This document shows, in pieces, positions 33,900 through 47,149 of a DNA stretch of 64,000 nt; the stretch's first letter is position 1; each line of letters begins with the position of its first letter. This stretch comes from Viscum album. Taxonomy: Eukaryota > Streptophyta > Magnoliopsida > Santalales > Viscaceae. The stretch covers positions 633,762,915 through 633,826,914 of the forward strand of contig OY728123.1 in the NCBI GenBank assembly GCA_963277665.1. The letters are read 5' to 3'. Made by a program: the position numbers and the translations under genes. The notes under the pieces are model-generated. The model had not been told where the DNA came from and did not search any database. It saw only the letters and a program-made list of their open reading frames with translations.

Positions 33900-34400
33900 A
33901 TGGTAAAACCAATCTTATCCATGCTGACACACCACACTTTTCACCTAATATAGTCTATCTATGCATGAACTATTGATAACCAGTCCATACCTAAGATGAT
34001 GTCGTAAGGCATCGATGTCACTACATGGAGATCCCAGCCAAAGCATTCGCCTCATAACGTAAGATCGAAGTGCCAGAACCAATGTGCAATCATTGAATCA
34101 GATCCCATTAGAGTTTTTAGTAGTATTTTCAAACCAACTACTCCTTCAGAATCTCCAAGCTCTGATAAATGGAAGTGGAAATGAATGAGTGACTAGAACC
34201 CTTATCTATATGAAATGAAACTAAGGTGGAATAGACCCAGATCGTACCTCGAATCATGTCCAGAGCACCATGATAGTTGTCAACGCTACCTAAAGATGTG
34301 ATATTCCCTTCCCACCCGATCCTTGTGGTCGGGGTGGACCTCCAAGTGGTGGTGGTGGTAGCATCACGTAACGTCTTCCACCGCATGCTGCACTACCAGC
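33900..34400 (-). pseudogene. E2 aspartic protease region, broken
   Basis: The minus-strand frame 34138-34386 reads MIRGTIWVYSTLVSFHIDKGSSHSFIS. The active triad is D-K-G instead of D-T/S-G (Asp 34204-34206, Lys 34201-34203). After a stop and shift, PYDIILGMDWLSIVHA (34010-33960) gives the conserved C-terminal block. E3 shows the same Lys. With Lys at this position the enzyme would be expected to be inactive (inference). Confidence 0.88.
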
Positions 34401-35431
34401 TCCTCTGCCACGTCTGCCTATGCCCTACGGACGACCATGATTGAACCTCTACCCTTTCCTGGAAGGTTTCTCTGCTATCTACTGATCATCAGTACGGTGG
34501 GTCGAACAGTCACGAGCTATTTGACCAAGCATTCCCAGTAGTAACACTATCCGCTCTTGGCATGAATGGCTATATCCCCACATTGGGTGCCCCACACAAC
34601 CGATCCTGAGTCGTGCAATTGACCACCTATGGGTATGGTCCTCTTGGACCATTGCATCATCTGTCTACATTCAAATATATAAGACTCCAATTCATGTCAT
34701 CTAGTTGTGGGTCTCGCTGTTGGAGACTATACAGCAAAAAAACTCTCCACTAGGAGGTCTCGCTCCAACACTCCCACATACGTCGGGATACTGTGGGAGA
34801 CAACTGAAGCTCCGATCTCTCGCCTGAGTCCTAGCTCAAAGGTGTGGGCCTTGAAGAATAGGTCATGTACCATATCAGTGGAGTAGCACGAGAGGTCGGT
34901 GAACCTAACTAAGTACTGAGCGACGCTCATGTTGACATGTTGCAGATGAAGTAGCTCTTATATCCACACTGCTCGAAGGGTGGCTAGTACAAACTCCACC
35001 CAGAACAGGATCTCGAAGTATTCCATTAGAAGTGTCGCCTCTTCATGCATCTGGAGCATCAGGCTCCACCATCTAACTGCTGCTACCTGAAGGAGGCTGG
35101 AAGCAAGGATCATCATGATTTCGGCTGGTGTCCCTACTAGTCTGAAGACTCTCACCACAGCCTTCAGCCAATCCTCACCTGCCTGTATGTTCTTCTCACC
35201 CCAGAACCTGGGTGGCCTCTTGAACTATAACTCTTGCAATGCACTCAAGCGGCATGCATTGTCTATAGTTGGGTCTGGTGGAATCGGTGGCCCAACAGGA
35301 TGTTGTACCACTGGTGCCTCAGCTGGTGAATCAACTGGAAGAGGGCCTTGTACTGAGGCCTCGCTGCTCAGCAGGCTATCAGTACGTAAAACTATTAGGG
35401 CTCTAGCTGGTCATCCGTAGGGAGACATCAT
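34400..35431 (-). pseudogene. gag: E2 gag, broken
   Basis: A candidate start, ATG-ATG at 35431-35426, is followed five codons on by TGA (35413-35411), which fits a decayed CGA. The same frame then runs through RLSALQELQFKRPPRFWGEK, WLKAVVRVFRLVGTPAE (near 35160) and AVRWWSLMLQMHEEAT to about 34960. Homology continues with MSVAQYLVRFTDLS (34930) and FELGLRREI to about 34730. The plus-strand open frame at 35115-35420 is the shadow of this region. The expected CCHC knuckle, near 34550, is too degraded to call. Confidence 0.88.
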
Positions 35432-35703
35432 AAAAAAAACATATGTGACATGGTCAAAAGGGAAAACCAAGTGACCTGACCTGTATTGAGTTGACTTAAT
35501 GAAAACTTTGGAAAAAACACATGCAATCAGTGTTTTCATGAACTAAGTTAGAAATTAGTATTCAGGGTCCTAGGGTGTAGATACGTTAGTCGCTCACACC
35601 AACATTGGACTCCCTGAACTGAAAACCACACTTAGTACCCTTAACAGTATTGCTTCACAGAGAAGAAATATTAGAGACCTAGGTTCTGCGGTAGAACCAA
35701 CGT

Positions 35704-35715
35704 CCTCAGATACCA
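35704..35715 (-). other. E2 primer-binding site (initiator Met tRNA type)
   Basis: On the minus strand TGGTATCTGAGG follows the LTR end after three bases, matching TGGTATCAGAGC at 10 of 12 positions. Confidence 0.85.
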
Positions 35716-35718
35716 ATT

Positions 35719-38700
35719 TGTCATGAACCATCCCTCGGGGCCCATATCGTGACTACCTCCAGCCTGCCATCCATATGCCAGGGGTTGGAGACTACCACCA
35801 AAGGCGTAATTCCTTAAGACTCGGAAGGAATTTCCTTTATAAATCACAGACACACACAACCAGAGTACAAGAGCAAGAAAAAATTAAGTAAAAGTTTTAT
35901 AACATGTGTACTGAAAGTAAAGGGGGGCAGAATACAAGCTCATTTGTAAAGTACAAGGAATGGACAATCAGGTACAACTAAAAAGACAAGTAGCTGGAAG
36001 GTGTCAATCATCTCCTGGATCATCCACCGTGGATCCTACTAGAAGGTTAGGTACAGATAGCATCCTTAGCGCTCCACGTCCGTCCTTCTCCTCCAGGTAC
36101 CATCCAGTCCTGGTGCTTTCGGCCTCCATCAGCGCTATTCGTCGTCTGTTTCCAACACAACGAGATGGGGGCATAGCCCATGTAGGGTTTAGTATAACAC
36201 TACTTAGTTGGGACCCCGAGACTGTAAAGGTCTCACAAAATCCAACAAGGATAGACCAAAATGTATGAAAACTACAGATAACCATTACTTAGGTATATGC
36301 CTATACATATACCTAAGTTATCAAGTAACCCATCTCAATTTTGAGGAAAGCACAAATGTCATTGACTCAGCTCAAACAAGGATTTTCATTATCGAAACCA
36401 TGGTTGCTAGAGAAATACTCCCCTATTGAAAACAGTGGGTCTATCGCAACACCAAGGTGCTTCTCACTATCCTAGAACTACTGAGGTACTCCTCCTGTCG
36501 AGTACCGTGGGTCTGCTGCCATCTACCAGGCACTCCGTCCGCTGTGGTTCTGCCGCTAAATACCGGGTTCTCCCCCTAATATCCTAAAGAGTTACTCCTC
36601 CTTCGAGTACCACAAGTGTGCTTCCAACTACCAGGTGATCCATATTCCATGGGTTTGCAGCCAAATATCGTCTGCTTCGTCCCCTGGGCAAATCGAATCA
36701 CTCCAAGTCGAATCAGTCAAGCCGTCGTCAGTTCTACAGCTACTAGGTCTATGCACTCTGTCTGCTCGTCACCATATGGGTCCTATCCATGAGCTACTGG
36801 TCGATACTCCATGTGTCACGAAGTCTCGGGTATAAGTATCTCAATGGACTACCACGTTATAAGGGTCTCAACGCTATAGACGATGCATCAATCGGACGCT
36901 CGGTCTCTGAGTTATTATCATTTTAGTACCGGGGGCCCGATTGGATTTCGTGGATAAACCAACCTAACTGTAACACAACAATACCCCAAACTCTAGTGGG
37001 GTATACTCAAAGGGACAACTATGCTCCAAGAATACTAGTGCCACTGACGGTTCATCAAATGGACATCTGGTGCCAAACATATGGCCCAATAAGTTAATGG
37101 GTCCGTAATGGGCCAGGGTGCAGTCTGACCCTGTAAGACCGACTCAGCCCAACCTAGTCTGGGGTGACCCGGTCTGGGTCTAGCCGGTCAGACTCGCTGG
37201 GTCTGACCCAGACCATTGGGCTACCCAGTCTGCTATTTTTTTGACCTGGTCTGATGGGCTCGGCCCAGCGGACCACGAGGGTGGTTCAGACCGGTAGTCA
37301 CCACGTTGGCGACTCAGTAACTCGGCCCTAAAGATCGGACTGGTTCAGCTTGCGACACCGTGGGGGAAGCCGTGAGGCTGATCAGGAGGCTAGCAGGCAT
37401 CCCGCATGGGGCGCGGTTAGGCCGGCGGGTCACCGGCAAGCCGCCGGTGAACCGGGAATGGCACCGGGGCACCAGGAAGGGCGCCGGGGGGCAGAGCATG
37501 GCGCTGACATGGGCCGGTCAGGCCGCCGGCGTGGCACGGGGGCACAGGGCAGGCTGACCTGGGGCGTGGGGGCACCGGGTAGGCCGCCTGCTGGGCATGG
37601 GGGCACCAGGAAGGACACCTATAGGGAGAGGGGGCACCCTACAGAGTGCCAGGGGTGCGTGGGGGTGCTGGGCCGTGCCCCTGCGGGGCACGGTGGTGCC
37701 GGGCAGCACGCTGGTGGGGCGTTGGCAGTGCACCAGGGTGTCGAGGGGTGGCGCGGTTCACAGAGGCTGCGGGTAGCGCTGCCCTAGTTTGCCATATTTT
37801 TCTCTGTTTCCTCTTTTCCAAGCCATCGTCATCGAACAAGAAAAATCAAGGGGAGGGTCGGACCATGTTCATGCGGCATAAGCCCTCCTAGTTACGGTGA
37901 TAGAAATTATTGATTCTCCTACCATAAATTTGTTTGATTAAGAATGTGGTTTAAATAAAAAATATAATAACAAAAAACTCCCCACCCTACTTGATGATTG
38001 ATCATTGATGAAGTAGTGGGAAAAGGCAGATGTCAATTCATTGACTTCGTGAAAGAAAAAGCAGCAGATGGTGTCTCCGGCGTTCTTCAAGGGCAGTTCT
38101 CACACCTTTGTTCTGGTTGAATAAGGAAGAAGAAGTTCGTCGACATTCTTTGTGTTCTTCACATTCTTCATTGGAAGAACGATTCTCTGTTCAGAGATTT
38201 TTCCAACCATCCCACCAGAAGAGAATGCCAACCCAAATCAAATAATAGTTTCCCTGTTATTTTAAGTGTTGGAAGGTATTTCAAAACGGTTATTTAATAA
38301 CCCTTCTCTACCCAATTGTAACACGTGTGTTGGCATATTAATTGGGGTGTTGTAAAAAATTCAAAATATTTAAAAAGTTAATTAATTAAATGAGACAACC
38401 CAATGAATTAATGAGTTGGTGAGGCTTAAATAATTAATGATTTAATGGTGAAGAGGCTCTCCCTCATTAATGGGGGGGGAGTTGAGAAGTTAAGGTCAAC
38501 TCCCCTTAATGAGGGTTCGGGTGGCCTCGTTCGGTCCCCAAAACATTTATCCTCACATGGGATGTTTGGTTTGGGTAGGCCCCACCACCATAACCTCTTA
38601 TGATAGGTTAGGGTGTAGCGGTCCCACCACCATCTCCCAAGTTGAGGTTCTGACATCCCGCACTCACATGGTTGCTGGAATAAAATAAAGTGTGGCTACA

Positions 38701-39011
38701 TATTATTTTATTCTTTTTTTATTAAAATCCAAAAACAATAACTTGTATTCCTGACCATCTTCCGTTGAGGTGAAAGTCTTTTTAAGTGAAAACCAGCGTT
38801 TTGAGTTCAATAGTACACTCAGATTTTAATTCTGTGAACCGGTTCCAATGTTATAAAAACCTAGTCATACTTTTACTAAAGGTACCAAAACAAATCTTCA
38901 GGAATTGATTCCGGGCACATCGGGCCACAGAATCAAGCGCCGTCAGAAAGAGCGGACTCATAAAATTCACATGTATTTAAAAAAATTCCATGGGAAATTC
39001 GGGTCTTTACA
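35719..39011 (-). repeat. E2 5' LTR (right copy)
   Basis: 3293 bp, starting TGTCATGAACCATCC in plus-strand view and ending GGGTCTTTACA. It is near identical in length to the left LTR and collinear throughout. The inner end is fixed by the primer site and the outer end by the CATGT duplication. Confidence 0.95.
37430..37745 (+). repeat. CpG-rich imperfect minisatellite in E2 right LTR
   Basis: Units of the form GGGCACCGGGTAGGCCGCC and GGGGGCACCAGGAAGG with a step near 36-40 bases; counterpart of 29200-29620. The unit order is not obviously the same in the two LTRs. The open frames at 37314-37839 on both strands are by-products of the GC-rich repeat. Confidence 0.75.
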
Positions 39012-39016
39012 CATGT
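39012..39016. repeat. Target-site duplication, right (CATGT)
   Basis: Identical to 27553-27557. It lies directly after the terminal TACA of E2 and marks where LINE sequence resumes. Confidence 0.9.
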
Positions 39017-39019
39017 TGT

Positions 39020-39795
39020 TCCATGTTTTATTAATTAAGGTCACACACTTAGGGTCGAAGGACCAGGAAAAATTAATTCAAAATGAAAACTATTATTTTA
39101 AAAATTATGAGCAAAAATGACCAGGATAAAATTATGGACCGAAGATAGTTTTGGATGTTTAATGCTCGAAATATGGTCCCATATATCGAGGGTTGAGTCA
39201 TTAGTGAACTCTCTATCATATTTTATCTCCACAACCTTGTTGTAATTTTATCTAGACAAGGTAAATCTAGAACCTATGAAATTCACTTCAGTCTGATTAT
39301 TAGCCTCTATGAAGGGTTTAAATTATTTTAAAGTCATATTGGAGAGTGAAGGACCATGTTTTCTGTTGGGCCAAGAAAAGAATTAATGTCACTAACAAAA
39401 ATTCAGGGGTACTGTATTTTTCTGTTATGGTGGGAGAGTTCATTCAAAATGGGTCTTCTATCGTAATATTTAATTTTAGCATAAATAAGAGTGTTTATGA
39501 TGTGTGTGTGATCTAAATAGTATTAACATGTCAATTACTAATCAGTAATACTAAAAATTTTCAAATTTTGTAGGGATCAATGAATGAATATCCCATGATT
39601 TTCAACATGACAGTTGTTACATGCCCATAAGAAAAAAAATCTATGATTACAAATATGGGGAAATCATGGAGTAAAATTAGTTATCGGTTCTACAATAGAA
39701 ATAATTTTAGTATGATGAATTCTATATAGACTTTTTAAAACATTTAGGGTGTCTGAGTTCGCAATACCCTGACAATTCCAAAAGAAATGATGCAT
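39020..39795 (-). pseudogene. LINE ORF2 endonuclease domain, broken
   Basis: An APE-type endonuclease nicks the target DNA to start LINE insertion. The minus-strand frame 39664-39963 contains FFWNCQGIANSDTLNVLK and then HHTKIISIVEP (39785-39685), the WN-RG and ExxEP start of the domain. Further down, in broken frames, come a SDINSFLGPTEN-like segment (GDFN, near 39390), L-DLP near 39270-39250, and remains of the RLDR and SDH end near 39100-39040. Many stops occur. Confidence 0.85.
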
Positions 39796-40079
39796 GCTGA
39801 CTTGTTTTTCAGTGTGAAACCCCTTTCTTTTTACCTTCAGAGGTTTTTCCTCTGGTACATCAAGGTGAGAAATTACTATTATGTGTGCAATGTTTCTTCT
39901 ATATACATAAATTAGTTTCTTGATTATTATTATAAGCACCTTCCTTGACATTTTGTTGAACATATGGAATAGGTGGTAGAAGGTTGCTGGAAGGATCCAT
40001 GTATGGGTTGGATTTTTTCAAAGCTTCTGAATTTGTTACAGGTTCAATGGGGACTGAGATAGAAACTTCCTGGGATATG

Positions 40080-41560
40080 ATGGAATTTTCTCCTTCATAA
40101 GGTATGATTTTCTCCTGAGAGATGGATGAAGAAAGGCGGTTAAATGTTCTGGGTTTCTCAATCCCATTAAGGGGGATTTCAGAGAAGTTGATAACATCAA
40201 CATAACTATCAGAGGGAGAATAACTAGAGGTAATGTATTTAGGTATTACCGGATAAGATAGATTATTTATCCTTTAGAGTTTTTTCTTAATTATGATGAA
40301 AATTATCAGAAGGGATGACCCCTTGCATAGAATCCAATTTTCTTGTCTGTACATTGATAGAGGATGGAAGAGATGAGTGAGCCACAAAAACAGTCATAGT
40401 CACACTCTGGTTCATGAAACTCTTACTCTTTGGAAATTCAAGATTGATATTTGGGGCAAGAGATGTGAGGTCATGTTCATTATTATCACCTAGAACAATG
40501 TAATACACAATAATTGATTTATCCACGTAATCCATGTCTATTTGTTCTATAATTTTATGAATCTCACTTTATATGAAGGTTCAAATGGATTGTTCCTCTA
40601 TTTCTTTATCATGATCCTCCACCATCTCTACCCATTAAATTATATGCATAGGATGTGATTTCAAAATCCATTTTTTAGATTTCTATTTGGTGTGCCTTAT
40701 TTATTGGGGGGGGGCTTTCTCCTTCTTATATTTTTCCATTTAGTCCATTCTGTGGCATTGTGTTGATTGGAGACCCTATGGACCCCTTTACAACTTGGGA
40801 TTGAATTTTCTACAATCTTTTAAAAGACACAGAAGAGGGGTAATTTCTCATATTATAGTTTAATCTCATTCATAATCTAATTTGTATTGATAATGATGCA
40901 CTGAGGTGGTTTGTTTTCTAAATTAATCACAATCAATATACTGGAAAACATGCCCATATCAACATTTAGCATTATTTGATCTATCATTAGAGGAGTTCCA
41001 ATGTATGAAGAGAGATTGTTTAGGATCCTTGGATGCCAAATTAAAAAATTAAAGGTTATGGAATCTAACCCAGAACTGGGCCGATTTAATCCGTTGTGTG
41101 TTTGGATTTAATGTGAAATCCCATTTTGATATTTGAAGAAAACCAGGCCTATGATATAGGTTTCATAATATACAAACACTATCAAAGTCATATAGTGAGT
41201 TAAAAAGAAAGTGATAATACCCTCTACTTATGGGAATTGATTTTTTCTTTGTAAAACCCCAATAGATAGAAATACACTATTTCATTTCAGGATACGACCT
41301 GGGTTTATCACCTTTTGCAATTGAAATTTGACACATAATAAAAAAACATAAAAATATTATAACATTATTGAATGGAATTTGGGTCAGCCTCGCTAGAGGA
41401 CCCTCCATCCCCCAATCATTAAATCGATGATCAATTTCTTGATGCTGCATAAGATCAGGATGAACCTTTATGAGCTTTGAGAAAAGAGATACCTCTTGTA
41501 GTCCCATATGATGATTGAGACAGATAAATTCTTCCAAGATCTTTCTTTTACATCCCTATG
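40080..41560 (-). pseudogene. LINE ORF1 (DUF4283 and zinc knuckle), broken
   Basis: ORF1 is the RNA-binding partner of plant L1 elements. On the minus strand WHPRILNNLSSYIGTPLMID (about 41035-40975) is followed by LNVDMGMFSSILIVINLENKPPQ (to about 40900), matching the DUF4283 core. YEKLPLFC and then a CCHC-spaced knuckle cover 40790-40831. There the second Cys codon is TAA and the His is Asn, while the first and last Cys and all spacings remain. Open pieces at 41277-41537 and 40287-40535 belong to it in part. Confidence 0.8.
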
Positions 41561-41570
41561 ATTCCTTTCT

Positions 41571-44500
41571 CATCAGTATAACATTATTAAATGAAATCTA
41601 AATATTCCATATTCGAGATGATATGGAGGGGAATGTATTAAGAATCATCCTAGAGAGATGTTCATATGTATCTTATAATAATTTACTACAATAGTTGAAT
41701 CACCAAGATTGTAAAAATTCATTTCATTATATTAAGGGATTATTTAATATGTTTGATGTTTAACATATTGAAAGGATGAAAAAAATAACATTACTCTCTT
41801 CATTCATATTGTTTTATTATTTATGATAATGATTTTAAAAAAAATATAAAAATAGAATTGGACAGAATGTTATGGTCACCTCAGTTTGTATCAAATTATG
41901 GATTGATTAATTTTTATGATTATTTTTTGATATTTCTGAGGATTACTGTTATAGTTCCATATCTATAACCCGAGGTTTATGTCTATGAATTAGAAATTAT
42001 CTGGATGACTTGGTAAAGAATAAATTACTTGGTTTATTTGAAATGGAATCCATATATCATTACTATAATGAAGATGTTTCTCTCGCATTGATTACCCATG
42101 AGATAGTTACAGTTTAAAATGCTAGTTGAGTGTTAATGTTTCTATTAGATAGTGGAAATTTAGTGTTTTATTCTTGAATCCTAATTAAATAATATTAGGG
42201 AACTTTCTCTAAAAATTACCTCCAAATTTATAAACCATTATTAAGGATATGAATAATTTTTTTAGAGATCAAAATAGAAAACATTTTCTTGAATTCACAT
42301 ACACTGAATCCAAATGATTTCTAAGTAAGGTTATAATGATCACTAATAAATTATTTCATTAATGATTATAGTTTACCCAGTGATATATTATTTATTAATA
42401 TGTTTCCATTATTAATTAATTTTTAAAATAATAGACAGATAAATAGTGATTTATATAACTATATATGGGAGGTAAAATATAGATACATTTACAATGAGAA
42501 ACCTATTATGATAAGAGTAGGAACAATAAAATTTTTGGTTATACCTAATAAAAATGTTGATTTATTATTAACTCCTTGGACATAACTGAGTGTAAAAAAC
42601 ACAAATTAAATAAATAATCTAGCTTCATGTAAATTAAATAGTTGGAGATAATTATTGAAGGATGATTCAATTTAATTAATGAAATAAATGGGGGAATATA
42701 AACTCAATTAAATTATTAAAAGGATTAAGAAGATGTTTTATCTATTATAAAGTGAAAAATTGAGCAAAAAATACCCATGATAAATAGCATTCAGTTGACA
42801 CAGTGTTGGGAATTAATGTTCCTTATAACAAACCCTAGATAATTCATTGTAATTAATATTGGGATATTGATGATTTCTCATGATAATTCTATAATACTAG
42901 GGATAATAAGATTGAGAAGAATCAGAAAATATTATGAGTATTGGAGCTATGGAAATAATATGAAACCACCCATGTACTAAAAATTGTATTATTAATAAAT
43001 GAGACTAGTGGTGGTATTTTTTCGGGAAATGTTTATACAATTCTTCCTTGTTATATTTTAATATGATTTTTATCCCTATAATATCTTATTATATAAACAT
43101 AATGGAAATTATATAGAGTGTCGTGAATTTATTATAATTCACCATATAGAATACGTGATAATTTTAATGATATCAAAATTTTCATTTCAAAAAATCATTC
43201 AATGATCACCTTTTGTTAGATGTTTAATTACAAACAACATTTTAGAAATCACACAAATATATAATTCTTATCATTAAATTGTGATAGGAAAATAAAATAA
43301 TCTATTAGAGGGAAACAAAATACTAATGAAATTTCTATTATAAGAGAATTAATTTTTTCATGTGTCATACATATGATATTAAAATTTATTCCTAATATAA
43401 CTTTCCTTGAAATATATACTAGATAAACCAACAACAAAACATTCAACTATAGAATATTGATCGGTAAAGTCTTACATAATAATTTAGAGATGATAAATAA
43501 TTATGAAAAAACATGTAACTATCAATCTAATAAATAATTGTACACTTCACATCATGATTTATAAGATAAATATGATAATTTTAAATCATAGTGCATTGAT
43601 TCCATCAATGTTTCTTGATTATTAATAATTTTGTTTTTTGGATAAAAAATATTCTTCAATGAAATTTGGTTTTTATAAAATATATTTTATTCGAAAAATA
43701 TATAATCATCAAGAATAATAAAAACACACTAATATAATTTTTTTTATAAAAAATATTAATGTAAACTGTAAGTATTTGAGATTGTTATTTCCATATGTAA
43801 ATAATTTTAAATAATTTTACTATTTTTCTATTTAAAAGGAAAAATTTATAATTATAGAAATATAATTTCATGAAATAGACAATATTTTTCAATCCATCAT
43901 GTAAAAATGAAAGTACGATAAATTTGTGGAATATTTTGTAAATAATATATTTTTTGTTAAATTATGGTATATGAAGTTTATATCATTTCTGTAACTTTTA
44001 ATAATTTAAATTTAACAAAGTTAGCCATTTAAAATAATATAAAATATTTTAGGGACAAATATTAATTTACCATGTAAATTTAATCATTTAAAAATATTAT
44101 ATTTAATTTAAAAAATTCTTGTTTAACATTTATAAATGAAAGTGAAAATTTATTTATTAAAAAAATAGTTTTCAAATTTTTATCTTATTTATATATCGAA
44201 AGTCCATAATTATATTTCTACATCATAATTTTTCTTTATAACTCTACATTTCATAATAATAAACTAATTAATAACATGGAAATCAACATCCAGGGTATTT
44301 TAATCCAAAACACATTTATTTCAGAAAAAATATATTTTTAAAAAATGTTTTTAGGAATTTCTTCAATAATATTAAAATTAATTTCAATAATAACGTAGTA
44401 TTTTTAAATAAATACTATATTCAACATCATATACGATACAGAACACAATTTTTCTATAAACCATGTTATATTATTATTTAAACAAGAAAAATAAAACCTA

Positions 44501-47149
44501 GTCATTTAATAAGAGGGTATGACTATAAATAACCACATATTGGAATATATATAATTGTGATACTAAAAATAAATTTTATAAATTAATTATTTTGAAATTA
44601 TGACATAGTTTTTTATTATAGTCATTTTACTCTTAAAAATTATTTTTCATAATAAAATTATTTTATTTATTTCTATGAGCCAATTATATAATTTATTTTA
44701 TGACATTTTTAAAATTTTATTTGATAAAAATGCTATAAATTTTCAAATAATAATACCAATGTATCATATGGGGAATTTAATATATCTTTTTTAGAAAATA
44801 ATATTCTTTACGTGAAGATTGATAAATAATGATTTTTATAACAATATGATTTATTTAAATTAAATTAGAAATTATGAATTGGATTTTATATTAGATTAAG
44901 ATTCAGAAAAATATATTTAAATTATATAAATATTTAAATAATGTTTTTTATTGTATTATATTATATTTTTATATAATTTCTTATTGGGGCATAAAAATGA
45001 ACTTATAAAAAACTATTTTTCATCACAATTTACAAATTTATGATAAATATAGTATCTCTAAAATATTGTAATTATATTTTATAAAAATGAAATAAAATTT
45101 TCATTTATCATTTAAAATTTATCCAAGGGTGATTTTTTAAATTTTCATTGGAGAAGGTATATTTTTCTGAAGAGTAAAATAATATTTTTTTTATGAAATA
45201 TGATGTCCTTAATGTTATCCCAAGGTCATAAATTTGAAACCCAAATACATTAAATATATTTAGTGAATAATTTATAATTATATAAATTAAATATACTAAA
45301 ATATAATTTAAAAAATATTTATTGCAATTTAATACATGATAAATATGATAATGATTTTCTGTGTGGAGGTTGTGCTTTCACAACTCTGTAGAATAAATAT
45401 TTGGTGTCCTTAAGATAATATTTTATGATGAATAATTGATATGATAAAGGATAAATAAATATGCATTATTATTAATGATTTTAATGTTAATATTTTTATT
45501 TTTTTGAATTACATAACATGTCAATTTTCGAAATTATTTGGTAAACAAAAAACCCAAATTGAAATATTATAATAAAATTAATGACAATTTTTTGATTAAA
45601 TATAAATATTTATTAAATATATAGTTTTATCATTATAAGAATTTTTGAGTTATGATAATTTAATTTTAATTTTTAATGATGAAATAATTACTCTAGGTTC
45701 TTTTTTAACCCCAATATAGGGTTTCTAATAGCATTAAAAAATATAGTAAATGATTTTTAATATAGTAAATGAAGTTGTTTTTGTTTGTGTTAAAGTTTCC
45801 GAATAATTTTTTGAAAAATATAAAATATTCTAGTTCTATTAAAATTATATTTTATAATTTAAATTCCTTTCATATTGCATTCAAAGACTTATTATTTTAC
45901 TTGTTCTTGAAGTGACAGTAAATAAATTTAATGTAATAAATATATTATTAAATTATTTAACAATAATAAAATACATGAATGTTGAAATTTAGAATTTTAA
46001 GTTGTCTAAACCGTAAGTCCTTGTTCATTTATGTTCAATTTGGAACATTATAGGTAATATTGTTGAAATTTTTTATTGAAAATGTTCTTTGGTTAATATT
46101 ATGAATAGGTAATGGAAGCACTAATCTAAAAGACGGTATTTGAAATGATTTCCAAAACAATTAAAACTTTTTTTAATTAATACATTATCTTCATTATCTT
46201 CAAATACATGTCTTTTTGGATGTATTTTACCTGAGTTAGAAAAATATTAACATAAATTATTTTTTGTAATCTCAAATGATATTTTATCATATTATAAAAA
46301 TATTTTATGATATGAATAAAATTTCATAAAAACAATCCATTCTTAATTGTGAATGTGATATGGATTAAAATATTATCCTAATTACATTTATGGGTCATTT
46401 ATTGAAGTATATTATATTTCACAACCCCTAAAAAAATAAAAAAATCTATATCATTAATAATTTCAAAAAGGATAACAGGTGGTTAAAAAAATTGAGTGGG
46501 TAAAATCACAAGAAAATATCTATAAAATATCATTGGATGAAATTATTTTGACTCATTATCATATAATACAATAAATCCTTTATGATATATTTCTCCATCC
46601 ACAATATCTTATATAAATTTTATACAGTAAAAATTATATGAATTCCCCTCCCCCAACATATAAAAGGGAACCCATTATCTAATCTTTAACACACTAAATG
46701 TTCTATATTTTTCGTCCAAATAATATCCCCAAAAACATTAAAAAATTCCTTCCTACAATAAATATTAATAAATTTTTTATGGAATAAAAACTGAATATGG
46801 ATTACGATATAATGAAATAGTGGTTGTCTCCATAGGAATTATAACTATTAATGGAATAGTAATGTTGTATTCCATAATATACACTTCCAAATATTCTACA
46901 ACAACAATGAAATAGAAAAATTAGTATTTTAATTATAATTAGTTGTTATTATGACAATTTATTAATGTATATCAATCTCTTATTCTATGAAATATAAAAT
47001 AATCTAATAATTCGAGTGTGTGGTGAAATAAAACCACTTAAACTAATGTAATTTATAATCCCGCAACTCATCCCATGTTTGGTTAAAATGATATATTATA
47101 TATATATATATTAATAAAAAAATAGATAAAAATATTTAATGAAAATATA
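41571..47149. other. AT-rich stretch without recognised genes
   Basis: About 5.6 kb of AT-rich, CpG-poor DNA with no readable protein domain or RNA gene. At 46660-46680 ACATATAAAAGGGAACCC resembles an LTR TATA box, but no LTR ends could be tied to it. A short (TA)n run lies at 47092-47111. It is probably further eroded repeat. Confidence 0.6.

Larger units (their letters stand above)
27558..39011 (-). mobile_element. E2: Ty3/gypsy chromovirus-type LTR retrotransposon, minus strand
   Basis: Complete but non-functional element of 11454 bp: 3.3-kb LTRs (27558-30857 and 35719-39011), a primer site, and minus-strand gag, protease, RT, RNase H, integrase and chromodomain-like tail. A perfect 5-bp target duplication flanks it. 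On its own strand the LTR begins TGTAAAGACCCG and ends with CA. The two LTRs differ at many positions (about one in six in the first 150 bases by eye), yet of the elements here its coding part keeps the most catalytic residues. It split a LINE between the endonuclease and RT regions. Confidence 0.96.
39012..41570 (-). mobile_element. LINE (plant L1 type), 5' half, minus strand
   Basis: This is the continuation of the LINE across E2. The minus strand reads ORF1 (DUF4283, zinc knuckle) and then the ORF2 endonuclease. Joined to 24140-27557 the element is about 6 kb, the usual size of a plant L1. The 5' end is only approximate. ORF1-like text fades near 41560, and I found no target duplication for the LINE. 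Confidence 0.88.

Noticed and set aside
35115..35420. 101-codon plus-strand open frame
   Set aside because: The minus strand reads E2 gag here with clear capsid homology.
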